In this document: in pieces, positions 10,986 through 22,109 of the stretch
Position numbering within the stretch: position 1 is the stretch's first letter
How the letters are laid out: each line of letters begins with the position of its first letter
Assembly (NCBI GenBank): GCA_015660425.1
Contig: DQLC01000094.1
Location: 1 to 34,627, forward strand
Source: Alphaproteobacteria bacterium
GTDB lineage: Bacteria; Pseudomonadota; Alphaproteobacteria; TMED109
Direction of reading: 5' to 3'
DNA length: 34,627 bases
Translations under genes and position numbers: made by a program
The notes under the pieces: generated by a model
Database searches by the model: none
What the model was told of the DNA's origin: nothing
What the model saw: the letters and a program-made list of their open reading frames with translations, nothing else

Positions 10986-11015
10986 ATGCAATATAAAAAA
11001 GTTAGGGTTATTTAA

Positions 11016-12233
11016 ATGAAAATTCTTGTTCCTTCTTTGGGTGAGTCTATAACTGAAGCTACCGTGGCAAAATGGTTAAAGAAAAAAGGTGCTGTTGTTT
11101 CTAAGGATGAAGTTTTAGTGGAGTTAGAGACTGACAAAGCAACCTTAGAAATCTATGCCCAGTCTGATGGAACATTATCTGAAATATATTTTGAAGTAGG
11201 GCAAGATGTAGAAATTGGTGCAGAATTAGCTGAATTTATACAAGGGAAAAAGAAAGGTATTAATTTAGAAATTAAACAAAAAACTTCTGCAATAGAAGAA
11301 GAAAAAAATAGCAATGTATCTGATCTAGAAATAATTGAAGAGAAAATTATGATTCCAGAAACAGTATCAGCTATAGAGGTTAAAAGGTCAGGCGCGGGCA
11401 ATAAAATTACTAAAAATGATTTACAAGAGTTTATAGGAGGAAAAAATTTATCTCCTAGTCAGAGAAGAAAAGATATTTATGCTAAGCAGGATAATGAGTT
11501 TGATGGATTAAGTAATACAGTGCAATCCAGCACTAATAAATCTACTAGAGTTCCTATGACAAGGCTACAGAGGACGATGGCAAAAAGACTAAAATCAGCT
11601 CAAAATACGGCTGCTATGTTAACAACATTTAATGAAGTTGACATGTCAAAAGTAATTAAAATTAGAACAAGCAATAAGAATAATTTTGAGAAGAAGTTTA
11701 GTGTTAAACTAGGATTTATGTCTTTTTTTTGCACTGCTGTTTCGTTTGCTTTGAAAGAAATGCCTATTATTAATTCAGAAATAGATGGCAATGATATTAT
11801 ATATCATAACCATATTGACCTAGGTATAGCATTAGGGGCTCCCCAAGGTTTATTAGTTCCAGTAATAAGAACAGTAGATTCAAAATCATTTTCAGATATT
11901 GAAAAAGAAATTTATGATTTTGGTGTAGAAGCTAAGAACGGTTCAATAACTACTGCTCAAATGAGTGGTGCTACTTTTACGATTACCAATGGAGGGGTAT
12001 ATGGGTCAATGATGTCTACTCCTATTATAAATCCTCCTCAGGCGGCAATACTTGGCCTACATCAAATTAAAGATAGGGCCATAGTTGAAAACGGTGAAAT
12101 AAAAATAAAATCTATGATGTATATAGCCTTAACTTATGATCATAGAGCTGTTTCTGGAAAAGAAGCTGTATCATTTTTAGTAAAAGTGAAGGAGTTTATA
12201 GAAGAGCCAGCAAGAATGTTAATAGGCTCATAA
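11016..12233 (+). CDS. odhB: Dihydrolipoyl succinyltransferase, E2 of 2-oxoglutarate dehydrogenase
   Basis: The 405-residue E2 core passes the succinyl group from lipoate to CoA. An N-terminal lipoyl domain (about 1-75) has the lipoylated lysine K41 in ETDKAT. A linker follows, then a poorly conserved E1/E3-binding region (about 110-143, ending GAGNKITKNDL) that lacks the usual SPxxR helix. The catalytic domain (about 175-405) has FTITNGGVYGS and STPIINPPQAAILG. The terminal catalytic motif is H376-RAV-S380-G: histidine is kept, but the usual aspartate of HxxxDG is serine. Context between sucA and lpdA makes the role clear. The stop overlaps the lpdA start by one base (TAATG). Gene is also called sucB. 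Confidence 0.93.
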   Translation: MKILVPSLGESITEATVAKWLKKKGAVVSKDEVLVELETDKATLEIYAQSDGTLSEIYFEVGQDVEIGAELAEFIQGKKKGINLEIKQKTSAIEEEKNSNVSDLEIIEEKIMIPETVSAIEVKRSGAGNKITKNDLQEFIGGKNLSPSQRRKDIYAKQDNEFDGLSNTVQSSTNKSTRVPMTRLQRTMAKRLKSAQNTAAMLTTFNEVDMSKVIKIRTSNKNNFEKKFSVKLGFMSFFCTAVSFALKEMPIINSEIDGNDIIYHNHIDLGIALGAPQGLLVPVIRTVDSKSFSDIEKEIYDFGVEAKNGSITTAQMSGATFTITNGGVYGSMMSTPIINPPQAAILGLHQIKDRAIVENGEIKIKSMMYIALTYDHRAVSGKEAVSFLVKVKEFIEEPARMLIGS

Positions 12234-13624
12234 TGGAAACTTATGATTTAATTGTTATAGGCGGAGGACCTGGTGGATATGTTGCTGCTATTGCTGCTGC
12301 ACAATCAGGATTAAAAGTAGCTTGTATTGATAAAAGAAAAAATTTAGGTGGCACCTGTTTAAATGTAGGATGTATTCCTTCTAAAAGATTATTGTATTCT
12401 TCTGAATTATATCAGAACGTTACAGATGAGATGCATCATCATGGTATTGAAATTAATGTGCCAAAGTTTAATCTTTCTAAAATGATGGAAGGGAAAGAAG
12501 AAGCTATTAGTAAGTTAACTAATGGCGTTGAATTTCTATTTAAAAAAAATAAAATCCAACATATCGTTGGTTTGGCATCTCTAGAGAAAGATAAAATAGT
12601 TAAGGTAAATGAAAAAAGATATAAGGCAAAAAATATTATAATTGCTTCAGGTTCTTATCCTACGCAGCTTAAAAATATAGAAATAGATGAAGAGGTAATA
12701 GTATCATCGACTGGTGCTTTAAATTTTAAGAAAATTCCAAAAAAATTAGCGGTTATAGGAGCAGGATATATTGGTTTGGAGTTAGGATCAGTATGGAACC
12801 GATTAGGTTCTGAAGTTACTGTAATTGAATTTGCAAATACTATAGTACCTTCTATGGATTTAGATATAGCAAATACTTTTCATAATGAATTAAAAAAACA
12901 AGGTATTAATTTTTTACTTTCATCAGAGGTTACTAAAGCGGAAATTAGGAGTAATAAAGTACATTTAAATGTTAAATCTATAAAAGATAAGAAAGAAAGC
13001 AAGCTTGTTTTTGACAAAGCTCTTTTGGCTGTAGGTCGTATGCCAAAGACCGATGGTTTGGGGTTAGAAGAAGTAGGTATAAAAATTACTGATAAAGGTC
13101 ATATAGTAGTAAATCATTTTTATAAAACATCTATAGATGGAATATATGCAATTGGAGATGTAATAGAAGGTCCTATGTTAGCCCACAAAGCTAGTATGGA
13201 AGGTCAAGTCGTCATTGACATTATTACAGGTAAAAACGGTCAAGTTAATTATGATGCTATTCCTTCGGTAGTATATACTAGTCCTGAAGTAGCTTGGGTT
13301 GGTAAAACTCAACAGGAGCTTGATAAATATAAAATTAATTATAAAGTTGGAAAGTTTCAGTTTTCTTCTAATTCTAGAAGTAAGGTTTCTGGAAATACAA
13401 CAGGAATGATTAAAGTATATTCTCATTTCGGATCAGATAAAATTCTTGGTGCACATATTATAGGTAATCATGCTGGAGAAATGATTGGTGAATTTGTTGT
13501 TTCTATTGAAATGGGTGCAACGGCTGAAGATTTAGCATTAATTTGCCATGCTCATCCTACGTTGTCAGAATCTATTAAAGAAGCAGCAAGTTTAGCTGCC
13601 TATGGACAAACTATTCATTCATAA
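12233..13624 (+). CDS. lpdA: Dihydrolipoyl dehydrogenase, E3
   Basis: The 463-residue flavoprotein reoxidises dihydrolipoate with NAD for the 2-oxoglutarate dehydrogenase complex, and possibly for pyruvate dehydrogenase and glycine cleavage. The FAD loop GGGPGG is near residues 10-15, the redox disulfide is C42/C47 (GGTCLNVGC), and the NAD loop is GAGYIGLELG. IYAIGDV is conserved, and the catalytic pair H441 and E446 lies in HAHPTLSE. It overlaps odhB by one base. Its stop lies five bases from the stop of convergent xerC. Confidence 0.96.
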   Translation: METYDLIVIGGGPGGYVAAIAAAQSGLKVACIDKRKNLGGTCLNVGCIPSKRLLYSSELYQNVTDEMHHHGIEINVPKFNLSKMMEGKEEAISKLTNGVEFLFKKNKIQHIVGLASLEKDKIVKVNEKRYKAKNIIIASGSYPTQLKNIEIDEEVIVSSTGALNFKKIPKKLAVIGAGYIGLELGSVWNRLGSEVTVIEFANTIVPSMDLDIANTFHNELKKQGINFLLSSEVTKAEIRSNKVHLNVKSIKDKKESKLVFDKALLAVGRMPKTDGLGLEEVGIKITDKGHIVVNHFYKTSIDGIYAIGDVIEGPMLAHKASMEGQVVIDIITGKNGQVNYDAIPSVVYTSPEVAWVGKTQQELDKYKINYKVGKFQFSSNSRSKVSGNTTGMIKVYSHFGSDKILGAHIIGNHAGEMIGEFVVSIEMGATAEDLALICHAHPTLSESIKEAASLAAYGQTIHS

Positions 13625-13629
13625 TAAGA

Positions 13630-14574
13630 TTATTTTCTAGGATGGGCCAATTTATGCACTTTCCTAATGGTTTGCGTGGACACCGCAGTATACCCTTGTG
13701 TAGTAGACAAGCTACTGTGTCCTAGTAACTCTTGAAGAGTTCTAAGGTCAACCCCCTTTTCTAGTAGGTGAGTTGCAAAGCTATGTCTAAGAGCATGAGG
13801 GGTTACAGTTTTTGGCAAAGAAAGTCTATTTCTTATTTTTTCTATAGTTTTTTGTACTTGACGAGAGCTCAGTCTTTTCCCTTTTAAGCCTAAAAATAAT
13901 GGAGAGCTCATTTCTGTATTATCATTTACCTTTAATAATTCTTCAATTGCTAGTTTTGCAGATTCTATTAAAGGAATTTCTCTTATTTTTCCACCTTTTC
14001 CTGTTATTCTTATAACATCCATATTTTTTACATCTATTCTATTAAGCTGAAGAGCTTCACTAATTCTTAATCCTGCTGCATAAATTAAGGTAAAAAGAGT
14101 TTTATCTCTTAATCCTGTCCAATCATTTTTTTCTCCTGATATATTTATTACGTCTATAACTTCCTTAAATGATAAAGGACGAGGAATTTGCTTATTAATT
14201 TTTGCAGGTTGTAGATTAAAAATAGCAGTATTTTTTATATAGTTATTTTTATTTAAAAACTTAAAGAATGATTTCATAGCAGCTTTAGATCTAGCCTGAC
14301 TTTTAGGAGATAAATTATTATTTTTTATTTTTTGAGATGATAACCAAGATCTAAAATCTCTTAATGTTAAGTCTTCTAAATTTTTAATAGAAACTATATT
14401 GCCATAATGGTCATTTAGAAATTTTAAAAAATATTTAAGATCTATGTTATAGGCGTTATAAGTGTTTAAACTAAGTAATTGTTCTTTTTTGATATAAAGT
14501 AACCATTGATTACATAAATAGGAAACTTCTTTATTACTAAATATATTATTATCTATATATTTTTCTTTTTGCAT
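13630..14574 (-). CDS. xerC: Tyrosine site-specific recombinase XerC (XerC/D type)
   Basis: The gene encodes a 314-residue tyrosine recombinase of the kind that resolves chromosome dimers at dif with its partner. An N-terminal core-binding domain (about 12-110) precedes the catalytic domain. All six catalytic residues are present: R170, K193, H260, R263, H286 and nucleophile Y295. The ending LAHPRK is closer to XerC than XerD. I prefer the ATG at 14574, six bases after the tal stop. A TTG at 14610 would add 12 residues and overlap tal by 31 bases, but it has no clear ribosome site. The housekeeping setting, Xer size and absence of att-like repeats argue against a mobile integrase. Confidence 0.88.
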   Translation of the reverse strand: MQKEKYIDNNIFSNKEVSYLCNQWLLYIKKEQLLSLNTYNAYNIDLKYFLKFLNDHYGNIVSIKNLEDLTLRDFRSWLSSQKIKNNNLSPKSQARSKAAMKSFFKFLNKNNYIKNTAIFNLQPAKINKQIPRPLSFKEVIDVINISGEKNDWTGLRDKTLFTLIYAAGLRISEALQLNRIDVKNMDVIRITGKGGKIREIPLIESAKLAIEELLKVNDNTEMSSPLFLGLKGKRLSSRQVQKTIEKIRNRLSLPKTVTPHALRHSFATHLLEKGVDLRTLQELLGHSSLSTTQGYTAVSTQTIRKVHKLAHPRK

Positions 14575-14579
14575 TTGTT

Positions 14580-15236
14580 CTAAGCTATACTTTGCCCCGT
14601 CATTTTCCAATCATCTAAAAATGCTTTTAATCCATTATCAGTTAAAGGATGACTGATTAATTGTTTTAATACATTAGGAGGAAGTGTTACAACGTCAGCA
14701 CCAATTTTTGCTGCATCAATTACATGATTTGGGTTTCTGATACTTGCTACAAGTACTTCAGTATTTAAATTAGGATAGTTTGAATACATTTCACATATAT
14801 CGGAAATAAGATCCATTCCATTTAACCCAATATCATCTAACCGGCCCACAAAAGGAGATATAAATGTGGCTCCTGCTTTTGCAGCTAAAAGAGCTTGGCT
14901 AGCAGAAAAACATAATGTTACATTTACTAAAACGTCATCATTACGTAATGTGCGACAGGCTTTAAGCCCGTCCCAAGTTAATGGAACTTTTATAGTCACA
15001 TTTTTTGCTATCTCCTTTAATACTTCTGCTTCTTTTAGCATTTCTTCATAGGTAGTTGCAGTCACCTCTGCAGATACTGGCCCTGGGACGATATCACAAA
15101 TTTCAGCAATAACTTCATTTATATTTCTACCAGATTTCTTAATCAGAGAAGGGTTAGTTGTTACACCATCTAAAAAACCACTTGATGATAGCTCTTTAAT
15201 TTCAGAAACATCTGCTGTATCAATAAAAAACTTCAA
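14580..15236 (-). CDS. tal: Transaldolase, small TalC/Fsa type
   Basis: The 218-residue class I aldolase belongs to the small transaldolase/fructose-6-phosphate aldolase family. The Schiff-base lysine is K83 in [11 protein letters not shown]129 in SPFVGRLDD replaces the tyrosine that marks true fructose-6-phosphate aldolases (E. coli FsaA Tyr131). This favours transaldolase activity in the pentose phosphate pathway: dihydroxyacetone transfer between sedoheptulose 7-phosphate and glyceraldehyde 3-phosphate. The start is TTG, strongly supported by AGGAGGT four bases upstream, and MKFFIDTAD is the family N-terminus. It is divergent from priA and leads into xerC. Confidence 0.9.
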   Translation of the reverse strand: MKFFIDTADVSEIKELSSSGFLDGVTTNPSLIKKSGRNINEVIAEICDIVPGPVSAEVTATTYEEMLKEAEVLKEIAKNVTIKVPLTWDGLKACRTLRNDDVLVNVTLCFSASQALLAAKAGATFISPFVGRLDDIGLNGMDLISDICEMYSNYPNLNTEVLVASIRNPNHVIDAAKIGADVVTLPPNVLKQLISHPLTDNGLKAFLDDWKMTGQSIA

Positions 15237-15240
15237 TTTA

Positions 15241-15247
15241 ACCTCCT
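15241..15247 (-). promoter_or_regulatory. Strong Shine-Dalgarno site fixing the TTG start of tal
   Basis: On the minus strand the sequence reads AGGAGGT, four bases before the TTG at 15236. This near-perfect match to the 16S rRNA tail is the best ribosome binding site in the window. Confidence 0.7.
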
Positions 15248-15255
15248 AGTAAATA

Positions 15256-15269
15256 ATATAAATTTATAT
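15256..15269. repeat. 14-bp perfect palindrome in the tal/priA divergent spacer
   Basis: ATATAAATTTATAT is its own reverse complement and lies midway between two divergent start codons, where an operator or overlapping -10 boxes could be. It contains only A and T, so chance is a serious alternative. Confidence 0.25.
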
Positions 15270-15318
15270 AATGTAATATTTATAGTTTAAATATAGTAAA
15301 ATTAAAACCTATGATTTA

Positions 15319-17529
15319 ATGAATTCAAAGGATAAAGCTATTTTTATTAAAAATGCAGATAAACAACTAAAAAATTCGTGTCAGGTAATTATTATTTCTC
15401 CTGGCAAAGGTATTTATGATTACAAAATAAAGGGTAGCATTGATATTGGGCAAGTTGTTTCGGTCCCTTTAAGAAAAAATATATATTTAGGCATAGTAAT
15501 AGCCAAAGGCTCTAATAATTTTCCTCAATATAAATTGAAAGATATAATAGAAATATATAAATTACCTTTAATCTCTATGGAGCTATTAAACTTTTGTTAT
15601 TGGCTATCTGATTGGTATATGTGTGATATATCACAAGTTTTAAAAATGGTAATACCCGCCGTAAATTTTATAAGTCCAGTAAAAGATAGGGCGATTCTTA
15701 AAATTAATAATAAATCTAATATTGCAACAACAGTTTTAGGTAAAAAAGTATTAGAGCATTTAAAAAAGAATCCTAGTTTGACACTAAGCGAATGTAGTAG
15801 AGAAGTAAAAGTTAGTTATGGTGTTATAAAGAAACTTATATTTGATCAAGTTTTGGTAATTGATAGCGATAATGAAATAAAACATAATAAAATTATAAAA
15901 GAAAATACTCCTAAACTAAATCAACACCAGTTAGAAGCTATAAAGAAGATCAAAAGCATAGCTTCTAAAAAGAATAATAATGTTTTTCTTCTTGATGGTG
16001 TTACGGGTTCTGGAAAAACTGAAATATATCTAGAGTTAATTTCAGACGAAATTAAGCGAGGAAGGCAAAGCTTAGTGCTTTTACCAGAAATAGCTTTAAG
16101 CAAACAGTTTATTGATCGTTTCGAGAAACGTTTTAATTTTATGCCAGCTATATGGCATTCAGAAATATCTAATAAAGAGAAGCGTAAAACTTGGCAAAAA
16201 GTTATAAAAGGAGAAATAAAAGTTGTAATTGGTGCAAGAAGCGCGCTTTTTATGCCTTTTTCTAGTTTGTCTTTAATAGTTGTAGATGAAGAACATGATT
16301 CTTCATACAAGCAGGAAGATGGTATTATTTATAATGCTAGAGACATGGCTGTAGTAAGAGGAAATTTATCTAATTCAAAAGTTATTTTAGCTTCAGCTAC
16401 ACCATCTTTAGAATCAGTTCACAATGCAAATATAGGAAAATATAATAGAATTGAATTACCAGAACGTTTTGGTTCTGCAGTAATGCCACGAATAAAAATT
16501 ATAGATATGCGAAAAGAAAAATTATCAACGAATCAATGGATTGCTCATGAATCTAAGGAAGCTATAAAAAAAGCTTTAAACGATAAAGAACAAGTTCTTT
16601 TATATATAAATAGACGAGGATACGCCCCATTAACTTTATGTAGATCATGTGGTTATAGATTTCAGTGTATTAACTGCTCTTCTTGGTTAGTCAATCATAA
16701 AGTAATTAATAAAATGTTATGTCATTATTGTGGATATAAAGAAGATATTGAAGATGAATGCCCTAATTGTAAATCTAAAAAAGAATTTGCTCCATGTGGG
16801 CCAGGAGTGGAAAGGTTAGCAGCAGAAGCAAAAGAACTTTTTCCTAAAGCTAGGCTAGAAATGATAGCTAGTGACACGTTAGATAATTCTTCAAAAACAG
16901 AAAATATTTTTAATACTATAGCTTTAGGTAACGTTGATATAATTGTAGGCACACAATTAGTAGCAAAAGGGCATCATTTTCCTAATTTAACAACGGTTAT
17001 AGCAATTGATGCGGATATAGGTCTGTCAGGAGGAGACTTGAGGGCATCAGAGAGAACATTTCAAATGCTAACACAATTAACAGGAAGAGCTGGACGAGAA
17101 AAGAAAAAAGGTTATGCGTACATTCAAAGTTATGATCCAAAGCATACAGTAATGGAAGCAATGCAAACAGGAAGTATTAAAAATTTTATAAAAGTTGAGG
17201 CAGATGGTAGAAAAGATAGAAGTTTGCCTCCATATGGTCGTTTGGGTTCATTAATAATACAGTCTTCTAATTTAGACATCCTAGAACAATTTGTTAAAAA
17301 TTTATCTTCCAAAGCACCAAAGATTCATAAAGATAAGGATCGAATCGATATATTGGGTCCTGCTCCCGCACCAATAGCTAAATTACGTGGTTTGTATAGA
17401 TATCGCTTTCTTATTAAAGGTAAAGGTGATGTTCGCATCCAGGCTTTTATTAAAGAATGGCTTTTAAATATAAAGATTGATAAGGTTATTAGAATTAAAA
17501 TTGATATAGATCCTTATAATTTCTTATAA
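15319..17529 (+). CDS. priA: Primosomal protein N', replication restart helicase PriA
   Basis: The 736-residue superfamily 2 helicase reloads the replisome at stalled forks. Residues up to about 115 form the 3'-DNA-binding domain, followed by a winged-helix-like stretch. The Walker A motif GVTGSGKT is at 227-234, the helicase box DEEH is at 323-326, and GRAGR is in motif VI. Eight zinc-binding cysteines are intact: C441, C444, C450, C453, C468, C471, C481 and C484. A nearer upstream ATG (15311) runs into a stop, so the ATG at 15319 is used. It precedes atpH by 116 bases, a neighbourhood common in Alphaproteobacteria. Confidence 0.94.
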   Translation: MNSKDKAIFIKNADKQLKNSCQVIIISPGKGIYDYKIKGSIDIGQVVSVPLRKNIYLGIVIAKGSNNFPQYKLKDIIEIYKLPLISMELLNFCYWLSDWYMCDISQVLKMVIPAVNFISPVKDRAILKINNKSNIATTVLGKKVLEHLKKNPSLTLSECSREVKVSYGVIKKLIFDQVLVIDSDNEIKHNKIIKENTPKLNQHQLEAIKKIKSIASKKNNNVFLLDGVTGSGKTEIYLELISDEIKRGRQSLVLLPEIALSKQFIDRFEKRFNFMPAIWHSEISNKEKRKTWQKVIKGEIKVVIGARSALFMPFSSLSLIVVDEEHDSSYKQEDGIIYNARDMAVVRGNLSNSKVILASATPSLESVHNANIGKYNRIELPERFGSAVMPRIKIIDMRKEKLSTNQWIAHESKEAIKKALNDKEQVLLYINRRGYAPLTLCRSCGYRFQCINCSSWLVNHKVINKMLCHYCGYKEDIEDECPNCKSKKEFAPCGPGVERLAAEAKELFPKARLEMIASDTLDNSSKTENIFNTIALGNVDIIVGTQLVAKGHHFPNLTTVIAIDADIGLSGGDLRASERTFQMLTQLTGRAGREKKKGYAYIQSYDPKHTVMEAMQTGSIKNFIKVEADGRKDRSLPPYGRLGSLIIQSSNLDILEQFVKNLSSKAPKIHKDKDRIDILGPAPAPIAKLRGLYRYRFLIKGKGDVRIQAFIKEWLLNIKIDKVIRIKIDIDPYNFL

Positions 17530-17645
17530 TAAATATATTAAACAGTAATCTGCTATTGCACATATTTAAAAGCTGTGTTACCTAAACTCCGCAAGCATTT
17601 TTTATAAATAATTACTAAAGAATTGGTATTTTGGGATCTATATAA

Positions 17646-18206
17646 TTGGCTAATGATTCAAAGAATATTGGAAGTGTAGTAGAGAGATATTCTAAGGCTC
17701 TTCTTGAGCTAGCTATTGAGAATAAATCTTTAGATACGATTCATAATGATGTAGTGAAGATTATAAATATATTAGAGTCTAGTAGTGATTTTAATAGAGT
17801 TATAAAATCTCCTATAATCTCAAGAGATGATCAAAGTCTTGTTATAAATGCAATATTAAAGAAGATTTCTGCAAGTGAGACAGTAATAAAGTTTTTTTCC
17901 GTCGTATCTAGCAATAGAAGATCTTTTATTATTGATAGAATCTGCTTTCGATTCTTAGAAATGGAAGTTAAACATAAAGGAGAGATCAGGGCTGAGTTAT
18001 TAAGTACTGAAACTCCTTCTGAAGATGATTTAAAGAAAATTGAACAAATAATTAAAAAGTCTATGGGTGCTGATGTGAGTTTAATATCTAAAGTGGATCC
18101 TACTATAATTGGAGGATATATTTTAAATATTGGTTCAGTTATGCTGGATGGTTCAGTAAGATCTAAATTACAAGGGCTCAAGGTATCTATGAAAGGGATT
18201 AAATAA
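17646..18206 (+). CDS. atpH: ATP synthase F1 delta subunit
   Basis: The 186-residue delta subunit links the F1 head to the b-subunit stalk of ATP synthase. An N-terminal helical domain (VVERYSKALLELA, about 12-24) and a C-terminal part with DPTIIGGYILNIG match the family. The start is TTG with a weak GGGA nine bases upstream; no in-frame ATG precedes the conserved N-terminus. It heads the atpHAGDC cluster. As usual in Alphaproteobacteria, the F0 genes are not in the same cluster. atpA begins at the base after its stop codon. Confidence 0.92.
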   Translation: MANDSKNIGSVVERYSKALLELAIENKSLDTIHNDVVKIINILESSSDFNRVIKSPIISRDDQSLVINAILKKISASETVIKFFSVVSSNRRSFIIDRICFRFLEMEVKHKGEIRAELLSTETPSEDDLKKIEQIIKKSMGADVSLISKVDPTIIGGYILNIGSVMLDGSVRSKLQGLKVSMKGIK

Positions 18207-19733
18207 ATGAAACTTAACGCTGCAGAAATCTCATCTATTATAAAAGATCAAATAGAAAAATTTGGAACAGAAGCAGAAGTAGCAGAAGTTGGTCAGGTTT
18301 TATCAGTTGGGGACGGTATAGCTAGAGTTTATGGATTAGATAATGTTCAGGCTGGCGAAATGGTTGAGTTTCCAGGGGGTGTTTCTGGAATGGCTTTAAA
18401 TCTTGAAGCGGATAATGTAGGTGTAGTTATCTTTGGAGATGACCGAGGAATTAAAGAAGGCGACACTGTAAAAAGAACAGGAAGTATTGTTGATGCTCCA
18501 GTTGGAAAAGAATTATTAGGAAGAGTAGTAGATGCTCTAGGAAACCCTATTGATGGTAAAGGTGAGATCAAAACTTCTGAAAGAAGTATTGTAGATGTAA
18601 GAGCACCAGGAATTATTCCAAGAAAATCTGTTCATGAACCTGTTCAAACTGGTTTAAAAGCAATTGATTCTCTTGTACCTATAGGAAGAGGTCAGAGAGA
18701 ATTAATAATTGGTGATAGACAAACAGGAAAAACTGCGGTTGCCATTGATACAATTTTAAATCAAAAACCCATTAATGATGGTGATGATGAAAGTAAAAAA
18801 TTATATTGTGTTTATGTAGCTATTGGTCAGAAACGTTCAACTGTTGCCCAAATCGTAAAAGAGTTGGATGAGAGAGGTGCTTTAGATTACACTGTAGTTG
18901 TAGCAGCTACTGCATCAGAACCAGCGCCACTTCAATATTTAGCGCCTTATACAGGTTCTGCAATTGGGGAGTGGTTTAGAGATAATAAGATGCACTCTTT
19001 AATTATATATGATGATTTGTCTAAACAAGCGGTAGCATATAGACAAATGTCCTTATTGTTAAGAAGGCCTCCAGGAAGAGAAGCTTATCCTGGTGATGTA
19101 TTCTATTTACATTCACGTCTATTAGAGCGTTCTGCAAAGTTAAATGATGCAAATGGTTCGGGTTCAATGACAGCCTTACCAATAATTGAGACACAAGGCG
19201 GAGACGTTTCTGCTTATATACCTACAAATGTTATTTCTATTACAGATGGACAAATATTTTTAGAAACTGATCTTTTTTATCAAGGTATTAGGCCTGCGAT
19301 TAATGTAGGACTATCAGTTAGTCGTGTAGGTTCTTCTGCTCAAATTAAAGCTATGAAGCAAGTTGCGGGTTCTATTAAGCTGGAATTAGCTCAATATAGA
19401 GAGATGGCTGCTTTTGCACAGTTTGGTTCAGATCTAGATGCTGCAACTCAGCAGTTATTAGCTAGAGGGGCAAGATTAACAGAATTATTAAAACAAGGAC
19501 AATATGCTCCTCTATCTGTAGAAGAGCAAGTTGTTGTAATTTTTTCAGGAGTTAGAGGATTTTTAGATAAGATAGAAATATCAGATATTGCAAAATTTGA
19601 AGAAGCTTTATTAAATAGTCTTAGAAGTTCTAAAACTCTATTAGCAACAATTAAAGAAAAAGCGGCTTTAGATGAAGATATGGAAAAATCTATAACTGCT
19701 GTAATAGAAGAAGTTATTAAAGATTTTATTTAA
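18207..19733 (+). CDS. atpA: ATP synthase F1 alpha subunit
   Basis: The 508-residue non-catalytic nucleotide-binding subunit of the F1 hexamer has P-loop GDRQTGKT at 169-176. [13 protein letters not shown] and [15 protein letters not shown] are alpha-subunit signatures, and [15 protein letters not shown] near 371-385 carries the arginine that completes the catalytic site on beta. The C-terminal helical domain is complete. The ATG abuts the atpH stop (TAAATG). Length and motifs are normal for the family. Confidence 0.97.
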   Translation: MKLNAAEISSIIKDQIEKFGTEAEVAEVGQVLSVGDGIARVYGLDNVQAGEMVEFPGGVSGMALNLEADNVGVVIFGDDRGIKEGDTVKRTGSIVDAPVGKELLGRVVDALGNPIDGKGEIKTSERSIVDVRAPGIIPRKSVHEPVQTGLKAIDSLVPIGRGQRELIIGDRQTGKTAVAIDTILNQKPINDGDDESKKLYCVYVAIGQKRSTVAQIVKELDERGALDYTVVVAATASEPAPLQYLAPYTGSAIGEWFRDNKMHSLIIYDDLSKQAVAYRQMSLLLRRPPGREAYPGDVFYLHSRLLERSAKLNDANGSGSMTALPIIETQGGDVSAYIPTNVISITDGQIFLETDLFYQGIRPAINVGLSVSRVGSSAQIKAMKQVAGSIKLELAQYREMAAFAQFGSDLDAATQQLLARGARLTELLKQGQYAPLSVEEQVVVIFSGVRGFLDKIEISDIAKFEEALLNSLRSSKTLLATIKEKAALDEDMEKSITAVIEEVIKDFI

Positions 19734-19752
19734 GAGCGATTGATATTAAATT

Positions 19753-20634
19753 ATGAGTAACCTTAAAGAATTAAAAAATAAAATAGATAGTGTAAAGTCT
19801 ACTAGAAAAATAACGCAAGCTATGAAAATGGTGGCGGCATCCAAGTTAAGACGTGCTCAGGAAAGTGCGGAGTCTGCAAGGCCGTATTCAGAAAAAATTT
19901 CTAAAATTATGTCATCATTAGCATTAGGAATGAAAGATAGTGATGTTTCTTTAGATTTATTGTTAGGTAATAAAGATAATACTACTCATATAATTATTGC
20001 AGTTACTTCCGATAGAGGGTTATGTGGAGGATTTAATTCTTCTATTGTTAGAGCTGTTAAAACTAAAGCCAAAGAATTAATTGCTACAAATTCTGAATTT
20101 AAAATAATATGTATAGGTAAAAAAGGAGCTGATGTATTAAAAGGGCTCTTTGCTGATAAGATTATTATCTCATCTAATATTAATGATAAAAACTCTTTCT
20201 TATTAGCTGAAGACATATCTGCTGAGCTTGTAAGTAAATTAGATGCTAATGAATTTGCAACATGTTCCGTAATTTATAATCAATTTAAGTCTGTTATTTC
20301 TCAAATAGTAAGGGAGCAATCATTAATTCCATGTAGTATAGATATGGAAGAGAATGAAAATAAACAAGACGATGATATGATAAGTTTTGAATTTGAGCCT
20401 GATGAAAAGGAAATTTTATCAGACTTGCTACCTAAAAATCTTGCTATCCAAATATATAAAGCAATTTTGGAAAGTGGTGCAGGTGAGCAAGGTGCAAGAA
20501 TGGCAGCGATGGACAGTGCTACAAGAAATGCAGGAGAAATGATTGATAAACTTAATTTATCTTATAATAGACAAAGACAAGCTATTATTACTGGAGAACT
20601 AATAGAAATTATTTCGGGTGCAGAGGCTTTATAA
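19753..20634 (+). CDS. atpG: ATP synthase F1 gamma subunit
   Basis: The 293-residue central-shaft subunit rotates inside the alpha-beta hexamer and couples it to the proton-driven c-ring. The N-terminal coiled-coil signature ITQAMKMVAASKLRRAQ (about 20-36) and the C-terminal helix with ARMAAMDSATRNA pair as expected. SDRGLCGGFN is the conserved loop of the Rossmann-like domain. No clear Shine-Dalgarno sequence precedes the ATG, 19 bases after atpA, so coupling within the operon probably helps translation. Confidence 0.96.
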   Translation: MSNLKELKNKIDSVKSTRKITQAMKMVAASKLRRAQESAESARPYSEKISKIMSSLALGMKDSDVSLDLLLGNKDNTTHIIIAVTSDRGLCGGFNSSIVRAVKTKAKELIATNSEFKIICIGKKGADVLKGLFADKIIISSNINDKNSFLLAEDISAELVSKLDANEFATCSVIYNQFKSVISQIVREQSLIPCSIDMEENENKQDDDMISFEFEPDEKEILSDLLPKNLAIQIYKAILESGAGEQGARMAAMDSATRNAGEMIDKLNLSYNRQRQAIITGELIEIISGAEAL

Positions 20635-22092
<1,458 letters not shown>

Positions 22093-22109
22093 ATTAGAAA
22101 GATAGTAAA

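Noticed and set aside
13630-14574. The tyrosine recombinase as a sign of an integrated mobile element
   Set aside because: Size, C-terminal motif and housekeeping neighbours fit chromosomal XerC. No flanking direct repeats, tRNA gene, excisionase or phage genes are seen.
17530-17645. TTGCAC at about 17556 plus a downstream hexamer as the atp operon promoter
   Set aside because: The paired -10 (TACCTA) is poor. A better TATAAT (17641-17646) overlaps the atpH start codon and has no -35 at the right distance. A promoter surely exists nearby but cannot be placed.
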